DNA of 28,310 nucleotides from SIG565 sp045540055 (lineage in GTDB: Bacteria > Bacillota > Clostridia > Oscillospirales > Acutalibacteraceae), in the NCBI GenBank assembly GCA_045540055.1, contig JAZQGO010000029.1, positions 1 to 28,310 on the forward strand. The letters run 5' to 3'. The first letter of the stretch is position 1, and every line of letters starts with the position of its first letter. The notes beneath the pieces are model-generated. The model was not told the origin of the DNA. It was given only the letters and a program-made list of their open reading frames with translations, and did no database searches. Made by a program: the position numbers and the translations under genes. This document shows positions 23,841 to 28,310 of this stretch, piece by piece.

Positions 23841-23869
23841 ATTGTATGGTGGATAACTTTTTGTGTAAA
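23841..23869 (-). promoter_or_regulatory. Second, upstream promoter of the importer operon (P2)
   Basis: TTTACA (23864-23869, minus strand), a 17-base spacer and TACAAT (23841-23846), each 5 of 6 to consensus. It lies just past the terminator of the phosphoesterase gene and would give a leader of about 245 bases. Confidence 0.5.
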
Positions 23870-23876
23870 ATGACGA

Positions 23877-23915
23877 AAATAAAACAACGGCCGTAGAAAC
23901 TTGTCTACAGCCGTT
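23877..23915 (-). terminator. Terminator of the metallophosphoesterase gene
   Basis: AACGGC (23886-23891) pairs with GCCGTT (23910-23915); after one mismatch GTAG pairs with CTAC, with an eight-base loop. A T-rich tract follows on the minus strand (23877-23885). Confidence 0.75.
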
Positions 23916-23918
23916 ATT

Positions 23919-25400
23919 TTATTCAACCATAAGCTTGGCAGTAATGCTCTGACCTGCGTTTAAGAAGGTGTCGTACGGTATGACTTCAACGATGTATTCA
24001 CCCTTTTCAAGTGGCTCTACATATACATCAAATCTTTTCATTGCTTCCTCTTTAGACCTGTCGCCAAACAGACGTGACGAGACCGCAAACACTTTGTAGG
24101 GTTGTTGGCTGCCCTCGGCAAAGACCTCCACCTTGTAATAATAAACATAGTCCTCACAAACAGCGGCATCAAAGCCCACCTGAAGTGTGTAAGTGCTTTG
24201 TTTTAACAGAAGATGGGCGCCCTCTTTAAAATAGGGCTTTTGCGCCTTTTCAGCGCGTGCAAGTGTATAATTAAGCTCTCTCTTGCCGTCCTTTGACACG
24301 GGAATTATCCAATCATCCGCACATATTGTGCCTGTCTTAAAGTTGATTCGACGCACGCGAATATCGCCCTCGCGGTCTATTTCCACCAAATAACCACCAT
24401 AGAACTGTTCAACATAATTTTTGTTTACGTTAACGCAATCTAAGTCAGGACTTGCCCATTTTTCACGGAAGTAGTTAGCTGAACCGCAATTAAGAGTTAT
24501 GTAACCGCTTTCATCCTGCATTATAGCGGTTTCCTTTTGAATATAATCGTGGTTGTGACCGTAAAAAGTTATAACCTGCGGATAGGCCTTCAAAAACTCC
24601 TTGAGCGAATCCTCACCCTCGGCATTAAAGGTTTCGGCAAACTCAGGGCCGTAGTGTGCAGCTAAGAATATATTTGCGTTTTTATCCTCTTTTAATATTT
24701 TATCAAACTCCACCCTTAGCCAATCGTATGCAGCCTGTGGGTAGGGGTGCGACGACAAATCAATGCCGAAAAAGTGCTGACCGCCAATTACGCAATGTCG
24801 GCGTCCCTCGGCCGTTCCACTCATATCAACGTCATAAGCGAAATATCTGTCATAGGTACCGTCAGCAGAAAATTCCGATATGAATTCTGCGGTATGATTC
24901 CCGTTAACGCTGTCGTGATTGCCAAGACAGTAGAACAGCGGTATTTCATCAGGCAAAGCGTCGGCGACCGCCTTTTTAAAGTTGTCCCTCTCGGCCTTAG
25001 CCTGTTTCAGATAGTTTTCTTCCTTTGTGCCGGGATACTTCTCGCTGCCCGCAAAAACATTGGCCATAGAGTTCGTGCAGTTGACAAGGTCGCCCGCAAT
25101 AAGCACCGCGTCAAGCTTACCCGTTGTGGTTAATTTCTGTAGAGTTTTAAAGGCTGTGGTCGATTTATTATAGCTGCTTTCAGCCATATAGCCACCGTCA
25201 AGATGAATATCACTAAGCGCGCCAAAGGTGAAAACTATATTTTCTTCATCAAATATAGCTGCTAATTCTTGCTCTCTTTTTTGCAATTCGGTTAGTTCCT
25301 GCGACTTGCCATCACCTTTGTCTGCAGAGTCCTTCTTTTGACATGCTGATAATGTAATCAGCATAGCTGCCGCTAAAACAAATGCTATAATTCTCTTCAT
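23919..25400 (-). CDS. Calcineurin-like metallophosphoesterase lipoprotein
   Basis: This 493-residue lipoprotein (lipobox Cys20) has a two-metal calcineurin-like phosphoesterase domain outside the membrane. Metal ligands appear in family order: Asp64 and His66 in LSDIHLDGG, Asp104 in IAGDLVNC, Asn161-His162-Asp163 in CLGNHDS, His249 in LAAHYGPE, and His282/His284 in YGHNHDY. A C-terminal beta-sandwich (about 385-493) may bind substrate or wall. The family hydrolyses phosphomonoesters, diesters or nucleotides; the substrate here is unknown, but surface polymers or extracellular phosphorylated sugars are reasonable. The ATG at 25400 follows AAGGGGG. It is divergent from the deacetylase gene and shares its promoter region. 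Confidence 0.9.
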   Translation of the reverse strand: MKRIIAFVLAAAMLITLSACQKKDSADKGDGKSQELTELQKREQELAAIFDEENIVFTFGALSDIHLDGGYMAESSYNKSTTAFKTLQKLTTTGKLDAVLIAGDLVNCTNSMANVFAGSEKYPGTKEENYLKQAKAERDNFKKAVADALPDEIPLFYCLGNHDSVNGNHTAEFISEFSADGTYDRYFAYDVDMSGTAEGRRHCVIGGQHFFGIDLSSHPYPQAAYDWLRVEFDKILKEDKNANIFLAAHYGPEFAETFNAEGEDSLKEFLKAYPQVITFYGHNHDYIQKETAIMQDESGYITLNCGSANYFREKWASPDLDCVNVNKNYVEQFYGGYLVEIDREGDIRVRRINFKTGTICADDWIIPVSKDGKRELNYTLARAEKAQKPYFKEGAHLLLKQSTYTLQVGFDAAVCEDYVYYYKVEVFAEGSQQPYKVFAVSSRLFGDRSKEEAMKRFDVYVEPLEKGEYIVEVIPYDTFLNAGQSITAKLMVE

Positions 25401-25426
25401 AAAATATCCCCCTTGTCACTTGTATA

Positions 25427-25456
25427 TTGACAAAGATTTACCATACACACTATAAT
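25427..25456 (+). promoter_or_regulatory. Consensus sigma-A promoter for the deacetylase gene
   Basis: TTGACA (25427-25432), an 18-base spacer and TATAAT (25451-25456): both boxes are perfect. The GTG start is about 40 bases downstream of the predicted start site. Confidence 0.8.
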
Positions 25457-25457
25457 A

Positions 25458-25486
25458 ACTATATACTAAATTTTTAATTTTGTCTA
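25458..25486 (-). promoter_or_regulatory. Sigma-A promoter for the phosphoesterase gene
   Basis: On the minus strand TAGACA (25481-25486), a 17-base spacer and TATAGT (25458-25463), each 5 of 6 to consensus. Its -10 box is one base from the -10 box of the opposing promoter. Confidence 0.6.
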
Positions 25487-25502
25487 TATTTGAGGCGGTT
25501 TT

Positions 25503-26558
25503 GTGAAAAAGTTTTTTTGCTTTACAATTATTTTAGTTGTTATTTTGTTGCTATTTTGTCTGCCCGCGCAGGCAACAGCAACCGAATTCAGTTGGAAAGA
25601 ATACGACAAGGGCTATGTCACAATAGTCTTTGATGACGGTCGAGATTGCACCACAACCCTTGCCAATATATTTAAAAAGCATAATATGCCGCTTTCTTGT
25701 GCAATTCCGAGTAAGAAGATAGAAAATAACCCGACCCTCGTATCTATTCTTAAAGGCATACAAAACCGAGGCGGTGAAATTCTTTCGCACACCCACACAC
25801 ATTCCGCTTTTCACAAGGATACAACCCTTGCCGAAATAGAATCGGAGTTTTCAAAATCATACGACGCACTTACAAAAGCCGGCTTTGTTGTAAACGGTAT
25901 AATCGAGGCAGGCTCGGGCGGTGCCGAAAAACAGGTTGACTATATTTTGGTCGAGCAGATTGCTCAAAAATATTATAAGTATTCCGACCGCTACGGCACC
26001 TCACTTCAATATAAATCGGCGCGAACACACATGGGAGGTCAGTCGCTTTCTCAATTAAAGGCAAAGGTTTCGCGCGCTGCCAAGAAAAAGGAGTGGCTTA
26101 TCCTTTTTGCTCACGACTTCTCCGAAGTTTCGATGAGCGACCTTGAGGCTCTGCTTAAGCACATTGGCGAAACCGAAAATATGAAGTGCGTCACCTATAA
26201 ATATATGTACGAAAATTTCGGTGCATATTCCAAACCTCAAGATTTTGGCGACACCTACTACACCGTAAGCTATGCCGACAAGGATGGTAAGGTGTTTGAG
26301 GAAAAGGTTGTAAAGGCCGGTACCGTCGTTTCGGGTTGCCCCGACAATGCACCTGAAGGCACCGAGTGGAGTGAAATCACATATACCGTAACCGATAATA
26401 TGACCATAACCCCGCTCGCCCACAAATCATGGAGCAATGTGTCACAGGGCGGTGATACAATCAATAACCCTATTCAGTTATGGATAGTAATTGCCATTAG
26501 TGCCGCAGCGCTTATAATTCTTTTTGTAATTATTTTGGTTTTTATCAGAAAAAGATAA
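25503..26558 (+). CDS. Membrane-anchored polysaccharide deacetylase (NodB-like)
   Basis: This 351-residue protein starts at a GTG with GAGG seven bases upstream. A signal peptide (about 1-24) precedes a NodB/CE4-type domain. The VFDDG motif (Asp44-Asp45) and HTHTH (His96, His100) supply the metal-binding triad; FAHDF at about 202-206 probably supplies the later catalytic histidine. The usual RPP motif is replaced by IEAGSGG, so activity may differ from chitin or peptidoglycan deacetylases. A small beta domain (about 250-305) resembles an InlB B-type repeat, and one membrane helix (about 325-348) with basic tail KR anchors it. It would remove N- or O-acetyl groups from a glycan at the cell surface. 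It is the only plus-strand gene called in the window. Confidence 0.88.
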   Translation: MKKFFCFTIILVVILLLFCLPAQATATEFSWKEYDKGYVTIVFDDGRDCTTTLANIFKKHNMPLSCAIPSKKIENNPTLVSILKGIQNRGGEILSHTHTHSAFHKDTTLAEIESEFSKSYDALTKAGFVVNGIIEAGSGGAEKQVDYILVEQIAQKYYKYSDRYGTSLQYKSARTHMGGQSLSQLKAKVSRAAKKKEWLILFAHDFSEVSMSDLEALLKHIGETENMKCVTYKYMYENFGAYSKPQDFGDTYYTVSYADKDGKVFEEKVVKAGTVVSGCPDNAPEGTEWSEITYTVTDNMTITPLAHKSWSNVSQGGDTINNPIQLWIVIAISAAALIILFVIILVFIRKR

Positions 26559-26577
26559 AGCAAAATACAAGCTACAA

Positions 26578-26615
26578 ATAAGAAGGACACGAGTATAAAC
26601 TCGTGTCCTTCTTAT
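26578..26615. terminator. Bidirectional terminator between convergent genes
   Basis: A perfect 16-pair stem (26578-26593 with 26600-26615, core GGACACGAG/CTCGTGTCC) has a six-base loop TATAAA. It lies 19 bases after the deacetylase stop and 69 bases after the end of the opposing SGNH gene, so it probably serves both. Confidence 0.85.
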
Positions 26616-26684
26616 CTTTACAAATTGTTGCACCAACATCAAAAAACGCCCTAAACTCCGCACATTTAGCCTGATTCCACTTAG

Positions 26685-27884
26685 CTAACCGATAAATATT
26701 GCGCACAGATAAAATCGCCCTGTACCGTGGTATTCAAGCGTAACCTTGTGAACGCCCTCGGCAAGATTGTCATAAATCAGTTTTTCTACCGTTCCCTCGG
26801 TGTCAGGGTTGGTGACATACTTGATTTCTTCCCCGTCTATTGTAACCTTTACATTGCTGACGCGCTCGGCCTGAGCGAGAATACCAAAGCTGACTCCCTC
26901 AAACTCAAAGGTGAGCGTGGCGCCCTTCTCAATGGGCCTGAGAATTTTTGTATAGCCGTTTGTTCTGCGGCTGCCCAGCTCCCACTTATCATTATGTTCT
27001 ATCTCGTCGGCCGTCAGGGTTTTATATTCCATATTTATCCCCGATTCGACGTATGTTTTTTCGGGTATGGTGTGTTTTGTAAGCCCAGCCGACCTGCTCG
27101 GCAACAGTTTTTTCAGTCCTGCCACAACCGCATTGCCATATACCTTGTATCCGTCGTTGTTGGGGTGAGAATAGTCTATAGCATAATCCGACCACTGCTT
27201 GCCCGTTTTTTCGATTTCTTCGGCCAAGGCTTCGCCGGCGTCTATACAGGGTATACCGTAGTGAGCAGCCACCGCTCTGTGCGCCGATTTCTCTTCAAAC
27301 TCCTGCCCTAATTTGCCCTTATCTGTAGTTAAAACAAGCACTATATCGGCCTCGGGCAACTGCGTGTTTATGGTTTTTATAAGGGTTTCCATTAAATATA
27401 CGCTCTGCGCATAATACAGGCCACCATATGAATCGTTAACAGCGAACTCAACAAATATGAGGTCAGGCTTATATGGTAAAAGGTCTCGCTCGGCGCGGAA
27501 CAGACCCCAATATGTGCTGGTGCCGCCGATGGCGGAGTTTGTAACATTTATTTGGGCTTCCTTATATGTATCCCTGAACCACTGCTCTGTTATCGACGCC
27601 CAGGATTTACCCTCACCGCTACTGCCTGTGCCTACCGTAACCGAGCCCCCGTAATAAAGTATATTAAGTTTTTTATCGTTTTGCAGTTTATATACCGTAT
27701 TACTCAAATCACGCTTGGCGACGCCGCCTACGGTGGCGTATGTGCGCGCATCGGCATATATTTTCTCGGCGTATTTTACTTGTTCTTGTTTCTTATCATC
27801 ATTAGAGGTTGGCTTGTTTTCGGCACAACCGCAAATCGCCAAAACCATAACTATAATCAGAAACAATGCTAAAAATCTTTTCAT
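26685..27884 (-). CDS. SGNH/GDSL hydrolase lipoprotein with C-terminal beta-sandwich
   Basis: This 399-residue lipoprotein (lipobox Cys20) has an SGNH hydrolase domain (about 70-265). The four blocks are visible: Ser81 in YGGSVTVG, Gly120 in AIGGT, Asn150 in AVND, and Asp237/His240 in DYSHPN. Such proteins are usually carbohydrate esterases that remove acetyl groups from polysaccharides. A beta-sandwich of about 115 residues follows (from about 283, ending FYLCAIFIG), similar to the jelly-roll partner domain of some carbohydrate acetylesterases. The ATG at 27884 follows AGGGTG. Together with the neighbouring deacetylase it suggests the target glycan is acetylated. The gene has its own promoter and is not in the importer operon. 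Confidence 0.88.
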   Translation of the reverse strand: MKRFLALFLIIVMVLAICGCAENKPTSNDDKKQEQVKYAEKIYADARTYATVGGVAKRDLSNTVYKLQNDKKLNILYYGGSVTVGTGSSGEGKSWASITEQWFRDTYKEAQINVTNSAIGGTSTYWGLFRAERDLLPYKPDLIFVEFAVNDSYGGLYYAQSVYLMETLIKTINTQLPEADIVLVLTTDKGKLGQEFEEKSAHRAVAAHYGIPCIDAGEALAEEIEKTGKQWSDYAIDYSHPNNDGYKVYGNAVVAGLKKLLPSRSAGLTKHTIPEKTYVESGINMEYKTLTADEIEHNDKWELGSRRTNGYTKILRPIEKGATLTFEFEGVSFGILAQAERVSNVKVTIDGEEIKYVTNPDTEGTVEKLIYDNLAEGVHKVTLEYHGTGRFYLCAIFIG

Positions 27885-27913
27885 GTATTCACCCTAAAAA
27901 ATTCTTTTAATAG

Positions 27914-27942
27914 ATAATAACATACTTCGGCTGTCTTTTCAA
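27914..27942 (-). promoter_or_regulatory. Extended -10 promoter for the SGNH lipoprotein gene
   Basis: On the minus strand TTGAAA (27937-27942), a 17-base spacer ending TGT and TATTAT (27914-27919). Both boxes are 5 of 6 to consensus, and it begins right after the rRNA terminator. Confidence 0.7.
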
Positions 27943-27944
27943 TC

Positions 27945-27979
27945 AAAAACAAAAAACAGCCGTAGAAACTACGACTGTT
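27945..27979 (-). terminator. Terminator of the rRNA operon
   Basis: On the minus strand AACAG-T-CGTAG pairs with CTACG-G-CTGTT (one internal mismatch) around a TTT loop, followed by a T-rich tract. It lies about 70 bases beyond the end of 23S rRNA, with no 5S or tRNA in between. Confidence 0.85.
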
Positions 27980-28046
27980 AATCATTTTGTTTTTCGCACC
28001 CTAAAAACTGAACAAAGGGTTAATGCAAGGAGAATCGAAGAAATGT

Positions 28047-28310
<264 letters not shown>

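Larger units (their letters stand above)
23591..23878. other. Regulatory region upstream of the importer operon
   Basis: This AT-rich gap between the operon start and the terminator of the phosphoesterase gene contains no gene. It holds two minus-strand sigma-A promoters (23679-23707 and 23841-23869) and the GGAGG site about 11 bases before the first start codon. No riboswitch-like fold or clear operator palindrome was seen. Confidence 0.6.

Noticed and set aside
23830..23870. Second CATACAAT word, considered as a sigma-E promoter of the importer operon
   Set aside because: No sigma-E -35 stands at 14-15 bases (the GTCATTTT nearby is 18 bases away); TTTACA-17-TACAAT fits sigma-A better.
26727..27311. 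194-codon plus-strand frame opposite the SGNH gene
   Set aside because: The minus strand carries all four SGNH motifs and a lipobox; the antisense frame has none and no ribosome site of note.

Overview
The window looks like chromosomal DNA from a spore-forming, Gram-positive anaerobe of the Clostridia (Bacillota). The support is a clear SpoIIID sporulation regulator, many lipoproteins with short clostridial-type signal peptides, strong AGGAGG ribosome binding sites, sigma-A promoters close to consensus, and rho-independent terminators after most transcription units. The 3' end of a 23S rRNA gene lies at the right edge. Genus and species cannot be read from the window. Almost everything is on the minus strand, co-oriented with the rRNA; the one plus-strand gene is a membrane-anchored deacetylase.

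Layout, left to right. 1-697 is the N-terminal part of a secreted protein that runs off the edge. 999-2492 is a right-handed beta-helix lipoprotein. 2593-4791 is a GH36 alpha-galactosidase. 4938-6269 is a membrane-anchored CapA-like metallophosphatase. 6433-9504 holds two tandem cytoplasmic beta-helix proteins, paralogous to each other and to the lipoprotein. 9681-9929 is spoIIID with a sigma-E-like promoter. 10039-10896 is an aldose 1-epimerase. 11070-23590 is a compact eight-gene operon. 23919-25400 (metallophosphoesterase lipoprotein) and 25503-26558 (polysaccharide deacetylase) are divergent and share one promoter region. 26685-27884 is an SGNH-hydrolase lipoprotein. 28047-28310 is the end of 23S rRNA.

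The centrepiece is the eight-gene operon. In transcription order it encodes a 979-residue solute-binding protein fused to beta-sandwich domains, a MalF-type and a MalG-type permease, a beta-propeller/TPR/Yip1 membrane protein, a DUF5696 lipoprotein, a second MalF/MalG pair, and an ordinary solute-binding lipoprotein. These are two CUT1 sugar importers arranged almost as mirror images around two proteins of unknown role. No ATPase is encoded, so a shared MsmX-type ATPase elsewhere is presumably used. With the alpha-galactosidase, mutarotase, beta-helix proteins, deacetylase, esterase-like SGNH protein and two phosphoesterases, the region reads as a locus for capturing, importing and breaking down (or remodelling) a galactose-containing glycan. 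The substrate is inferred only from the GH36 gene. No dedicated regulator (AraC, LacI, two-component) is present in the window.
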